Source: Mycobacterium sp. 1465703.0
Lineage (GTDB): Bacteria; Actinomycetota; Actinomycetes; Mycobacteriales; Mycobacteriaceae
Reading direction: 5' to 3'
DNA length: 33,195 nt
NCBI RefSeq assembly: GCF_001672975.1
Contig: NZ_LZKU01000252.1
Coordinates: 1 to 33,195 of the forward strand
Of this stretch, positions 13,909-21,556 are shown one piece after another. Made by a program: the position numbers and the translations under genes. The notes below the pieces were generated by a model. It was not told the DNA's origin, searched no databases, and was given only the letters and a program-made list of their open reading frames with translations. Numbering within the stretch: position 1 is the stretch's first letter; each line of letters begins with the position of its first letter.

Positions 13909-14475
13909 ATGGCCGAGATGATTATCCAGTCACCCGACGAAGTCGTCGCGTTCCTCAAAGCACAGCACAACCTCATCGAGGACATGTTCGATCAAGTGCT
14001 GCACGCCACAGATCCGAAAGCGCGTGAAGAGCCGTTCGCGGCGCTGCGCCAATTGCTGGCGGTCCACGAGACGGCCGAAGAAATGGTGGTGCATCCGCGC
14101 GCGCGGAAGGAACACGAGGACGGCGACGCGATTGTCGACGCCCGGCTGAAAGAAGAGCACGAAGCAAAGGAGCTGCTGTCCAAGATCGAGCAGCTCGATA
14201 TCACCTCGCAACAGTTCATCAACGAACTCACCAAGCTGCGCGAAGCTGTGCTCGACCATGCCCAGCTTGAGGAGAACGAGGAGTTCCCGGTGCTGCAGCG
14301 CAACCTGGACACCGACGATCTGAAGCGGATGGGCGCGGCAGTACGCGCCGCCGAGGCCATCGCACCGACGCACCCGCACCCTGGCGTGGAATCGGCCAAG
14401 CTGAACTTCGCGCTGGGCCCGTTCGCGTCAATGCTCGACCGTGCGCGCGACCTGATCGGACGGGCCTTGCCCTAG
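13909..14475 (+). CDS. Hemerythrin HHE-domain protein
   Basis: The product has 188 residues. The first about 140 form a four-helix HHE bundle whose iron ligands can be placed: His in KAQHNLIEDMFD, HETAEEMVVHPRA, KEEHEAKELL and LDHAQLEENEEFP. Such proteins bind a non-heme di-iron centre and, in mycobacteria, have been tied to oxidative and nitrosative stress responses. The ATG has an AGGAGGT ribosome binding site at ideal distance. A SigF-type promoter lies upstream. The C-terminal tail (APTHPHPGVESAKLNFALGPFASMLDRARDLIG) is typical of actinobacterial members. The next gene, selO, also belongs to redox biology, but it appears to have its own promoter. Confidence 0.92.
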   Translation: MAEMIIQSPDEVVAFLKAQHNLIEDMFDQVLHATDPKAREEPFAALRQLLAVHETAEEMVVHPRARKEHEDGDAIVDARLKEEHEAKELLSKIEQLDITSQQFINELTKLREAVLDHAQLEENEEFPVLQRNLDTDDLKRMGAAVRAAEAIAPTHPHPGVESAKLNFALGPFASMLDRARDLIGRALP

Positions 14476-14517
14476 CGGCTCACCCGGCGAGCACAGTGGA
14501 CGCCACGCGGGTTTCCG

Positions 14518-14523
14518 TAGGCT
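14518..14523 (+). promoter_or_regulatory. -10 box for leaderless selO transcript
   Basis: TAGGCT lies 7 nt before the selO ATG, which has no ribosome binding site. The spacing places transcription start at or next to the A of the ATG. Confidence 0.5.
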
Positions 14524-14530
14524 CGATCAG

Positions 14531-16005
14531 ATGAGCGTTGCCCCGGATACCACCGTTGCCCTCCAAGACCGGTTCTTCCGCGAGTTGCCGGAGATGGCGG
14601 TGCGTTGGCAGGCCGAGACGTTTCCCGAGCTGCAGCTGCTGGCACTCAATGAGCCGCTTGCCGCCTCGCTGGGCCTCGACGCCGACTGGCTGCGCGGCCC
14701 CGAAGGGCTGCGCTTCCTGGTGGGCAACATGGTGCCCAGCGGCGCCACTCCGGTGGCGCAGGCCTACGCCGGGCATCAGTTCGGCGGCTTCGTTCCGCAG
14801 TTGGGCGATGGGCGGGCGCTGCTGCTCGGCGAACTGGTCGATGCCGATGGACGGCTGCGAGACGTGCACCTCAAGGGTTCCGGTGCCACACCGTTCGCCC
14901 GCGGCGGTGACGGCCTGGCCGCGGTCGGGCCGATGCTGCGCGAGTACATCGTCAGCGAGGCGATGCACGCCCTGGGCGTGCCGACGACGCGGTCGTTGGC
15001 CGTGGTGGGCACCGGACGCCCGGTCTTTCGCGAAGAGACACTGCCTGGTGCCGTGCTCACCCGGGTCGCCAGCAGCCATCTACGGGTGGGCAGCTTCCAA
15101 TTCGCAGCGTCGACCGGCAACGTCGACCTGCTGCGCCGCCTCGCCGACCATGCGATCGCCCGCCACCACCCCGATGCCGCCAAGGCGAAGAATCCCTACC
15201 TCGCCTTATTCGAAGCGGTGGTCGCCGTCCAGGCCTCGCTGATCGCCCAGTGGATGCTGATCGGCTTCGTCCATGGCGTGATGAACACCGACAACACGAC
15301 GATCTCGGGCGAAACGATCGATACGGACCGTGCGCATTCATGGAGGCCTACGACCCGGACACCGTCTACAGTTCGATCGACTTCTGGGGACGCTATGCCT
15401 ACGGAAACCAACCGGTGATCGCCGGATGGAATCTCGCCCGGTTCGCCGAGACGCTTCTTCCGTTGCTCTCGGAGAACACGGACGAGGCCATCGCGCTCGC
15501 CGAGCAGTCGTTCGGGATATTCCAAACCCGCTACGACGCGGTATGGAGCACCGGGATGCGCACCAAACTCGGCTTGGCCGCCGACGTCGACACCGAAGTC
15601 GCCGCGGGGTTGGTCAACGACCTTCTGCTGCTACTCAAGCAGAATCATGTCGATTACACCTCGTTCTTCCGGCAGCTCGGCTACGCGGCACGGGGAGACA
15701 ACAAGTCCGACGCTGAACCCGCCCGCGGGTTGTTCCTGGATCTCGCCGGCTTCGACGCGTGGTTAACGCGTTGGCGCGCCCTGGGTCCCGATGCCGACAC
15801 GATGGACCGCACCAACCCGATCTACATTCCGCGCAACCATCTGGTCGAGGAGGCCTTGGCGGCGGCGACGGCCGGCGACCTCGGCCCGCTCGAGCAGCTG
15901 CTCGGCGCGGTGACCGCGCCCTACGCGCAGCGGCCCGGCCTCGAGCGCTATGCCAGCCCCGCCCCCGAGGATTTCGGCAAATACCAAACCTTCTGCGGCA
16001 CTTAG
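14531..16005 (+). pseudogene. selO: SelO/YdiU (UPF0061) protein adenylyltransferase, broken by a 1-nt frameshift
   Basis: SelO is a pseudokinase-fold enzyme that transfers AMP from ATP to protein side chains in redox homeostasis. The first frame (14531-15418) encodes the family blocks QLGDGRALLLGE, VHLKGSGATPFARGGDG (ATP-binding lysine and glycine loop), MLREYIVSEAMHALGVPTTRSL and FVHGVMNTDNTTISGETID. The second frame resumes with YGPCAFMEAYDPDTVYSSIDFWGRYAYG and runs to the normal C-terminal FGKYQTFCGT at 16005. Expected coding across the joint is GAT TAC GGA; the sequence reads gatacgga near 15320-15327, one T short. Adding one base gives about 491 residues, a normal length. As read, the product stops at 15418 after a garbled tail and lacks the C-terminal part. 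A sequencing error is the main alternative. Confidence 0.9.
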
Positions 16006-16008
16006 CTT

Positions 16009-16836
16009 TTAAGCCAGTTTCACAAACTCGGCGTGCAGGTCGTCGAGACGGCGAAGAGTCTGGTCACGTGGTTCGGTGGGCAGATCCAGCAATAGGTGTT
16101 CCACACCCAACTCCGCATAACCCTCGAGCTCGCTCGCTATCGGTTTGCCGCCGTGGAAGTGGATCACCGGTAGGTTCTGGCCGGCCACGTCACGCAATTG
16201 GCCAAGCAGAGGCGACAAATCTTTCGCCGATCCCGTCATCGAAAGCCAGCCCGCGTTCAGCCGGGCGATGCGCTTGAAGCCTGCCGGTCCGCCGCCCAGA
16301 TACAGCGGCGGGTAGGGCTTCTGCACCGGCTTAGGCCAGCTGTAGATCGGGTCGAAGTTCACGAATTCTCCATGGAATTCTGCTTTTTCGTTCGTCCAAA
16401 TCTCGATCATCGCGTTCAGCCGGTCATCGACCACACGACCTCGCACCGAGGGATCGACACCGTGATTGGCGATCTCCTCGCGCAGCCAGCCCACCCCCAC
16501 GCCGAAGCGGAACCGACCCTGCGACACCAGATCCAGCGACGCCACCTCTTTGGCCGTGTGGATCGGATCGCGCTGCGGCACCAGCGCGATGCCGGTACCC
16601 AAAACCAAGTTCTCGGTCACCGCGGCGGCCGCCGTCAACGCGACGAACGGGTCCAACGTGCGGTAGTACTTCGGCGGAATCGGGCCGCCGCTTGGGTACG
16701 GGGTTTTCGCGTCGACCGGAATGTGTGAATGCTCAGCCAGGAATAACGATTCAAAGCCGCGCTGCTCGAGCGCCTTGCCCAGGTCCACCGGACCAATGCC
16801 ATCGTCGGTAACAAATGTCAGCACTCCGAAACCCAT
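16009..16836 (-). CDS. LLM-class (luciferase-like) F420-type oxidoreductase
   Basis: The product has 275 residues with an (alpha/beta)8 luciferase-like fold. Motifs are GFESLFLAEHSHIP near the N-terminus, ENLVLGTGIALVPQRDPIHTAKEVASLDLVSQGRFRFGVGVGW in the middle (the usual LLM signature) and PPLYLGGGPAGFKRIARLNAGWL. Mycobacterial members of this subgroup mostly use coenzyme F420 rather than FMN. The substrate is unknown. It resembles Rv3079c in size and sequence as I recall. It converges on selO with only 3 nt between the stop codons. No ribosome binding site is clear before the ATG at 16836. Confidence 0.88.
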   Translation of the reverse strand: MGFGVLTFVTDDGIGPVDLGKALEQRGFESLFLAEHSHIPVDAKTPYPSGGPIPPKYYRTLDPFVALTAAAAVTENLVLGTGIALVPQRDPIHTAKEVASLDLVSQGRFRFGVGVGWLREEIANHGVDPSVRGRVVDDRLNAMIEIWTNEKAEFHGEFVNFDPIYSWPKPVQKPYPPLYLGGGPAGFKRIARLNAGWLSMTGSAKDLSPLLGQLRDVAGQNLPVIHFHGGKPIASELEGYAELGVEHLLLDLPTEPRDQTLRRLDDLHAEFVKLA

Positions 16837-16868
16837 GACGCTCAGTCAACCGCATCACCGCCGGCCTG

Positions 16869-18440
16869 TCAGCGCGTAGTTGTTTCGGCGGCCAGTTGTC
16901 CGCCGTCGGTGACCGGGGCCAACCGCGCCATTCCGCGCAGGATCCACGGGGTGTGCCGCGCCAGCAACGCCACCGCCCGGTCCGATCGACGCATCGACGT
17001 TCGGGGACCGGGCGTGGGTGCCGCAGCCAACCGCGCTTCACGCGACGCCATGCTCACGCTATGACGGTCAACGGCGACCAACTCCCACTTGCCGGGAACA
17101 CCGCGCAACTCGACGACACCCCGCTCCCGGAAACCGATTCCGGAGCCGACCACCAAGTCACGAACCGTGCGCGACACCAGGATTTCACCGGCACCGGCGT
17201 GACCGAGGATCCGAGCCGCGATGTGCACCGCGATTCCGCCGATGTCGGTATCCATCAGTTCGCACTCGCCGGTATGGATTCCAATGCGAATCTCGACGCC
17301 CAGTTTCTCGACACCGTCGCGCAGGTTCTCAGCGCACCCGATGCCTTGGGTGGGGCCGTCGAACGTGATGAGGTAGCCATCGCCGGTGCTCTTGACCACG
17401 GTGCCGCCGTACCGAGCCGTGGCCTCCGCGGTGATCTCGCCAAAGCGCTGCAGGATTGCCCGCCATCGCTCGTCGCCAGTCGCCGCCGCACGTTCGGTCG
17501 AGGCGACGATGTCGGTGAACAGCACGGTGCGCAAAGCGCGATTCGACGGTGGCGGCGTGGCGTGACTACCGGTGAGAAGCTCTTCGATCTCGGTGGCGAT
17601 CTTGTCCGGATCGGTGAACCATGGCGCATGGTCCGTGCCGTCGAGCTCAACCATCTTCGCGTTGGGAATGTGGTCGGCGAGGTACCGGCCCGCCTGCACG
17701 GGGACGCCGGGGTCTCGGGTGGCATGCACCACCAGGGTGGGCATGGTCAGCGTCGGCAAGATCGGCCGCACATCGATCTGGAACGCCGCTTCGAGTGTGG
17801 CCCGTGCCATTCCCGGGCTCGCGCACATCCGTTCCAACATTCCCAGCTGCCGCGAAGACCGGACCGAGGGCAGCAGACATTTGAGGGCCTCGCCACTTCC
17901 CCACGCCGACAGGACAGCCCGGCCGAACTTCTGAAAGCCGATGATCTGTTCTTTAGACGGCGTGTACTCCTCGCCGATCTCGAGTATGGAGCGTGCCCGC
18001 AGCTTGGCCGGATCGACATCGAGGTCGTCCCAACCCTCGCTGGGAAGGTATGCCGCCGTGCCGGTGAGGATCAGAGCCCTCGTCCTCTCCGGACGCGTCG
18101 CGGCGAACAAGATGGCCGCCGGGCCGCCTTCGCTCACCCCTAGCAAGGCGGCCCTTTGGAAGCCCGCGGCGTCCATGACCGCCTCGATCTCGCCAGCCCG
18201 ATCATCCAGAGTGCGGACCCGTGGAACCGGATCCGACAACCCGACGCCCGCCTTGTCGAAGAGGATGATCCGACAAAACGTCGCGAGCCGCTCCATGAAG
18301 GCCTGGAACTCCGGCATCGTCCAGTACAGCTCGACGTGGCTGGCGAACGAGCCAGCGAAGACAAGGTCGATCGGCCCGCCGCCGAACACCTGGTAGGCGA
18401 GGCTGAGATCACCGCAGTTTGCGTACGCCGTCTCCGGCAC
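16869..18440 (-). CDS. Alpha/beta-hydrolase fused to class III adenylate/guanylate cyclase (LipJ-like)
   Basis: The product has 523 residues from a GTG; the domain order is that of M. tuberculosis LipJ (Rv1900c). Residues about 1-290 are an alpha/beta hydrolase with nucleophile Ser103 in GVSEGG and His271 in GTDHAPWF. Residues about 303-445 are a class III cyclase homology domain with metal-binding Asp310 (FTDIVAST) and Asp354 (STGDGY), and Lys350. At the position usually held by the transition-state Asn there is His406 (GGIAVHIAAR), while Arg410 is kept. Such departures occur in this mycobacterial subgroup and can lower or change activity. The likely product is cAMP or cGMP, perhaps controlled by a ligand bound in the hydrolase domain. 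A longer frame to 18581 has no family match. Confidence 0.9.
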   Translation of the reverse strand: MPETAYANCGDLSLAYQVFGGGPIDLVFAGSFASHVELYWTMPEFQAFMERLATFCRIILFDKAGVGLSDPVPRVRTLDDRAGEIEAVMDAAGFQRAALLGVSEGGPAAILFAATRPERTRALILTGTAAYLPSEGWDDLDVDPAKLRARSILEIGEEYTPSKEQIIGFQKFGRAVLSAWGSGEALKCLLPSVRSSRQLGMLERMCASPGMARATLEAAFQIDVRPILPTLTMPTLVVHATRDPGVPVQAGRYLADHIPNAKMVELDGTDHAPWFTDPDKIATEIEELLTGSHATPPPSNRALRTVLFTDIVASTERAAATGDERWRAILQRFGEITAEATARYGGTVVKSTGDGYLITFDGPTQGIGCAENLRDGVEKLGVEIRIGIHTGECELMDTDIGGIAVHIAARILGHAGAGEILVSRTVRDLVVGSGIGFRERGVVELRGVPGKWELVAVDRHSVSMASREARLAAAPTPGPRTSMRRSDRAVALLARHTPWILRGMARLAPVTDGGQLAAETTTR

Positions 18441-18446
18441 GAACTG

Positions 18447-18452
18447 AGCGTA
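18447..18452 (-). promoter_or_regulatory. -10 box for leaderless cyclase transcript
   Basis: TACGCT on the minus strand lies 6 nt before the GTG at 18440, and there is no ribosome binding site. This supports both the GTG start and a leaderless message. Confidence 0.5.
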
Positions 18453-18510
18453 CCGATTGCATCGCGTTCTAGGGCAGCAAAAACTGACCGATTCGCTTAG
18501 GCAACTCGGC

Positions 18511-18909
18511 TCACGGCGTTGGTTCTGCCGCCACCGGCCGACGGGCCGGACGTACCGCCCCCCACAGTCCGGTGGCGACACCGACGGCGGCGCCGCCCAG
18601 GCCGATCATCTGCTGCGAGGGCTTCAGCTCGCCGTGCACGCTCATCCCGCCAACCAGGTCGGCAACGTCGGCACCGGCGGAGGCCAGGAACCAGCCTCGG
18701 GTGTTTTTCCCGCGCAGCGCCGCGGCGGCGAGCAGGGCACCGATCAGCGCGTCGCGATAGCCCATCGACCGCAACAGCAATTGCGCGGTGGGCGTCGGCT
18801 CATCCGGGTCGCCCCACAACTTGTTTGCGCGTAAAGGATCGACGAGGAATGAAACACCAGAGGCAAGTCGGATGGTGCCCGCAAGTAGGCCGAACCGGTC
18901 AATTGACAT
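18511..18909 (-). CDS. Small membrane protein, DUF4267-like, 132 aa
   Basis: The start is the ATG at 18909 (MSIDRFGLLAGTIRL), 8 nt after a TAGGCT -10 box; a longer frame to 18951 crosses that box. Four hydrophobic segments are visible: FGLLAGTIRLASGVSFLV, YRDALIGALLAAAAL, GWFLASAGADVADLVGG and QMIGLGGAAVGVATGLWGAV. The pattern of a conserved GYRD motif before the second helix and an AD-D pair in the third resembles DUF4267 membrane proteins of unknown function. The gene lies 70 nt upstream of the cyclase start on the same strand, which has its own promoter. Confidence 0.72.
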   Translation of the reverse strand: MSIDRFGLLAGTIRLASGVSFLVDPLRANKLWGDPDEPTPTAQLLLRSMGYRDALIGALLAAAALRGKNTRGWFLASAGADVADLVGGMSVHGELKPSQQMIGLGGAAVGVATGLWGAVRPARRPVAAEPTP

Positions 18910-18917
18910 GGTCTGTG

Positions 18918-18923
18918 AGCCTA
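18918..18923 (-). promoter_or_regulatory. -10 box for leaderless DUF4267-like transcript
   Basis: TAGGCT on the minus strand, 8 nt before the ATG at 18909; no ribosome binding site is present. Confidence 0.45.
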
Positions 18924-18967
18924 AGAGGAAACCGCCCGATCGTGCACGCATTCAAAGCGAAAGTCGA

Positions 18968-19240
18968 TCACGGCGCCGGGCAGGCGTCGGCGATCTGCAG
19001 CGACGCCGGCCACAGCGCCGTGGTCAGCCCGAAGGCGGTGACGTCAGCGCCGGTCGGCCACACACTTTCGATACGCGCCTGAATCCGCTGGGTCTGCTCG
19101 GGGTGAAAAACCGTCCACACGAAGCCAATACAGAGATATGGGAGGGCCAGCCACACCGCCAGTTCGATCAGCGCGCCGACGCTGACCTTGTGCCCCAGGA
19201 TGCGTCGGACCGGGTTCATCGCACTTTCGATTCCGCCCAT
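18968..19240 (-). CDS. Small single-pass membrane protein, 90 aa
   Basis: The ATG at 19240 is preceded by GGGAG at a suitable distance. One clear transmembrane segment (about residues 22-46, ELAVWLALPYLCIGFVWTVF) is followed by an exported or cytoplasmic helix (HPEQTQRIQARIESVWP) and a second weakly hydrophobic region ending DACPAP. I recognise it only as a conserved-looking mycobacterial membrane protein and cannot assign a function. It follows the TetR gene by 14 nt on the same strand, so it is probably in its operon and may be part of the function that regulator controls. Confidence 0.65.
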   Translation of the reverse strand: MGGIESAMNPVRRILGHKVSVGALIELAVWLALPYLCIGFVWTVFHPEQTQRIQARIESVWPTGADVTAFGLTTALWPASLQIADACPAP

Positions 19241-19254
19241 AACCGCACTCCCAG

Positions 19255-19851
19255 CTACCGCAGCACCAGCTTCAGAGCGTAGTCGACCACGGCATCGAGA
19301 TCACTGCCCAAATGCCCGGCCAGCCACTGCTGCGCAAGCTCGGCCATGGCACCCGTGTACAGGGCCGCGGCCACCTCTGCGGCCACCGGATCGGAATCGG
19401 GGTTGAGGCGCCAGCCCTCGGTCAGCACGCCCTCGCGCAGCATGTCCTCCGTCGCGCGACGCCGCGCCGCCAGTACCGGGTTGGTGCGGGCATCCGTGAA
19501 CAACATCCGGCCGCGGCGCGGATCGGCCGACGAGAAGCCGAGCACCGCCGCGATGCCGGCCCGCGTCCGGGCCCGCAGCGAATCCCCCGCCTGCTCGATG
19601 GCGGCCTCGACCACTTCGGCAAGCTGCTCACTCACCCGGTCGTAGACCGCACCAAGCAGATCGTCGGTGTCGCCGAAGCTTTCGTAGAAGTATCGCGTGT
19701 TCAGCCCGCATTCCCGACATACCGAACGCACCGAGACCGCCGCCTCACCCCCACTGCCGAACAGCCGATAGGCGGCCTCGACCAGCAGCGCGCGCCGCTC
19801 GGCGCGGCGGTCCTTGAGCGGTATACCGGCCCACCGGGTGGGACTCGACAT
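19255..19851 (-). CDS. TetR-family transcriptional regulator
   Basis: The product has 198 residues. The N-terminal helix-turn-helix covers about residues 15-62 (RRAERRALLVEAAYRLFGSGGEAAVSVRSVCRECGLNTRYFYESFGDTDDLLGAV), with the typical TRYFYESF recognition helix end. The C-terminal ligand and dimer domain is mostly alpha-helical (ALYTGAMAELAQQWLAGHLG). The ATG lies 6 nt after a TAGGCT -10 box, so the transcript may be leaderless, although GTAGGG gives a weak ribosome site. The gene is divergent from an MpaB-type oxygenase with a 24-bp inverted repeat in between, the usual layout for a TetR repressor and its target. Confidence 0.9.
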   Translation of the reverse strand: MSSPTRWAGIPLKDRRAERRALLVEAAYRLFGSGGEAAVSVRSVCRECGLNTRYFYESFGDTDDLLGAVYDRVSEQLAEVVEAAIEQAGDSLRARTRAGIAAVLGFSSADPRRGRMLFTDARTNPVLAARRRATEDMLREGVLTEGWRLNPDSDPVAAEVAAALYTGAMAELAQQWLAGHLGSDLDAVVDYALKLVLR

Positions 19852-19857
19852 CCCTAC

Positions 19858-19863
19858 AGCCTA
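19858..19863 (-). promoter_or_regulatory. -10 box for the tetR transcript
   Basis: TAGGCT on the minus strand, 6 nt before the ATG at 19851, at leaderless spacing. Confidence 0.5.
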
Positions 19864-19882
19864 AGTCGAGGTACCCCAGGTC

Positions 19883-19911
19883 TTGTCACACCCGTAGCCA
19901 AAACTTATTCT
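19883..19911 (+). promoter_or_regulatory. SigA-type promoter of the MpaB-like gene
   Basis: A -35 TTGTCA (19883-19888; 5 of 6 matches to TTGACA), a 17-bp spacer and a -10 TATTCT (19906-19911) precede the GTG at 19950. The inverted repeat at 19908-19931 overlaps the -10 box and the predicted start site. Confidence 0.65.
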
Positions 19912-19931
19912 GGTTACAGTCGTGACCAGAA
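19908..19931. promoter_or_regulatory. Operator-like inverted repeat for the TetR regulator
   Basis: Two 10-bp arms, TTCTGGTTAC and GTGACCAGAA, match at 9 of 10 positions around a 4-nt centre. The site sits on the -10 box and start region of the rightward promoter, as a TetR repressor site would. The binding protein is inferred from gene order. Confidence 0.6.
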
Positions 19932-19949
19932 ATTCCGAGGGAGTGCGTC

Positions 19950-20954
19950 GTGTTTCTGCCACACCAGATCGTCGGGCAGATGATCAACAAACGGTTGGAC
20001 GACAACGTCCGGCGGTACTTTTTCCGTGGCATGGAGTTCGCCGCGCCCGTCGGCGATCCGGGCTGGTTCGGCCCACGCAGCGCCGTCTGGCACGTGCATT
20101 CGCACCTGCCCGCGCTGATCTTCGGACTGCAGTGCGCCGCTTTCATGGAAACCCTTGACCCATCGATTTATTGGATGGGAATGCAACACTCGCGACTGAT
20201 CAAGCGGGACGCCAACGGAAACCCGATATCGCACGTGCCCCACATTGATCCCAAAGGCGCCGCCACACGCCTCGGCCACTCGGTCGCGTTCTTTATCGGC
20301 ACGGCGTACGGGTCGACGGAGACCGCCGAACGCCTGGCGAAATCCGTGCGAGCGATGCACCACACCATCAAGGGCACCCGCCCGGACGGCGCACACTACG
20401 ACGCCGACGATCCGGAATGGCTGCGGTGGAACTACGCGACGGTCGTCTGGGGTATCGCCACCGCTCACGAGCTTTATCACCCAATGCCGTTGCGCGGCAA
20501 GAAACTCGACCGTTACTACGGTGAGTTCGTCCGGGTCGGGCACGCGTTGGGAGGCACCGATCTGCCCACCACCAAGGCCGAGACGCTCGAGTGCCTCAAG
20601 TCGTACTTACCGAAATTGGCTGTCACGCATGGGAAAGCGATGGGGACCGGGCCGAACGTGCCGATGCCGCAGGCGGCCGTCGACTGGGCGATCCGCGACA
20701 CCATGCCGAAATGGGCTAAGCAGATGCTGCAGCACCGCGACTGCAACATCGTCGAACGCACCGCCCGCCGCACCGCGGTGTGGTCAATCATCAACGGGAT
20801 CAACGCCGCATCCGGTCCCGCCCCGGAATTCCGGCAGGCCCAGGCCAGGGTCAAGAGCGGCACCACGGTCCCGCACACCCTGCCGACCTACGTGCTCGGC
20901 AGTGATCCGGTGTGCAGCCGCTCCGAGGTGGAGCGCAGCTTCGAATCGGTGTAG
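19950..20954 (+). CDS. Oxygenase MpaB-family protein (DUF2236)
   Basis: The product has 334 residues from a GTG with a GAGGGAG ribosome site 6 nt upstream. The helical fold and blocks match the MpaB/latex-clearing-protein family of DUF2236 proteins, which bind heme b and cleave or oxidise lipophilic substrates: YFFRGMEFAAPVGDPGWFGPRSAVWHVHSHLPALIFGLQ, PHIDPKGAATRLGHSVAFFIGTAYGSTETAERLAKSVRAMHHTIKG, and WNYATVVWGIATAHELYHPMP. The MHHTIKG and WGIATAHE segments contain candidate histidine ligands. The substrate is unknown. The divergent TetR gene and the operator over its promoter suggest induction by a ligand, perhaps a hydrophobic compound. Confidence 0.85.
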   Translation: MFLPHQIVGQMINKRLDDNVRRYFFRGMEFAAPVGDPGWFGPRSAVWHVHSHLPALIFGLQCAAFMETLDPSIYWMGMQHSRLIKRDANGNPISHVPHIDPKGAATRLGHSVAFFIGTAYGSTETAERLAKSVRAMHHTIKGTRPDGAHYDADDPEWLRWNYATVVWGIATAHELYHPMPLRGKKLDRYYGEFVRVGHALGGTDLPTTKAETLECLKSYLPKLAVTHGKAMGTGPNVPMPQAAVDWAIRDTMPKWAKQMLQHRDCNIVERTARRTAVWSIINGINAASGPAPEFRQAQARVKSGTTVPHTLPTYVLGSDPVCSRSEVERSFESV

Positions 20955-21052
20955 CCGCTTGCCCTGCCCGCCGTTTGCCGTGCCCGGCGGTTGCATGGAT
21001 GTTCGACACTGGGGGCATCTCACAAACTTCCCCGGCGAAACGTCTACCCAAC

Positions 21053-21556
21053 ATGACAGTGAAACGGCCGTTCGAGGCGGTGGTCGTCGACCACGGTTCC
21101 GCCGTGTTGCGGGTGTGCCGCGCCATCCTCGGGCCGGTCGACGCCGACGACGCCTGGTCGGAGACCTTTTTGTCCGCCCTGCGCAGCTACCCGGACCTGC
21201 CCGCCCAGGCCAACGTCGAGGCCTGGCTGGTGACCATCGCGCACCGTAAGGCCATCGACTTCACCCGAGCCCGGGCACGACGCGCGGTGCCCACCGACCA
21301 CGTCCCCGAGATTGCCGGCCCGACGGCTTCCGGCGCGGACGACGACCTCGCCGACGCACTGGCCCGCCTGCCGGCCAAGCAGAAGCAAGCGGTGGCCTAC
21401 CACTACCTGGCCGGCCTGCCCTACTCCGAGATCGCCGCCATCCTCGGCGGTAGTCCCGACGCCGCCCGGCGCGCCGCCGCCGACGGCATCGCCACCCTCA
21501 GACGCACATACCCCGGCATCACCGCCGGCACAACCGGGACAGGAGACCACAAATGA
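21053..21556 (+). CDS. ECF-type RNA polymerase sigma factor, 167 aa
   Basis: Sigma region 2 is visible at about residues 5-75 (FEAVVVDHGSAVLRVCRAILGPVDADDAWSETFLSALRSYPDLPAQANVEAWLVTIAHRKAIDFTRARAR) and region 4 at about 100-155 (LADALARLPAKQKQAVAYHYLAGLPYSEIAAILGGSPDAARRAAADGIATLRR). The start at MTVKRPFEA gives a normal ECF length; an in-frame ATG near 20999 would add 18 residues. The stop overlaps the methyltransferase start by 4 bp. No anti-sigma gene is seen beside it, so the downstream DNA-repair protein takes the place an anti-sigma factor usually holds. Confidence 0.86.
   Translation: MTVKRPFEAVVVDHGSAVLRVCRAILGPVDADDAWSETFLSALRSYPDLPAQANVEAWLVTIAHRKAIDFTRARARRAVPTDHVPEIAGPTASGADDDLADALARLPAKQKQAVAYHYLAGLPYSEIAAILGGSPDAARRAAADGIATLRRTYPGITAGTTGTGDHK

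Noticed and set aside
20970..20996. Weak hairpin after the MpaB-like gene
   Set aside because: Only six GC pairs around an 11-nt loop and no U tract; too common in GC-rich DNA to call a terminator.
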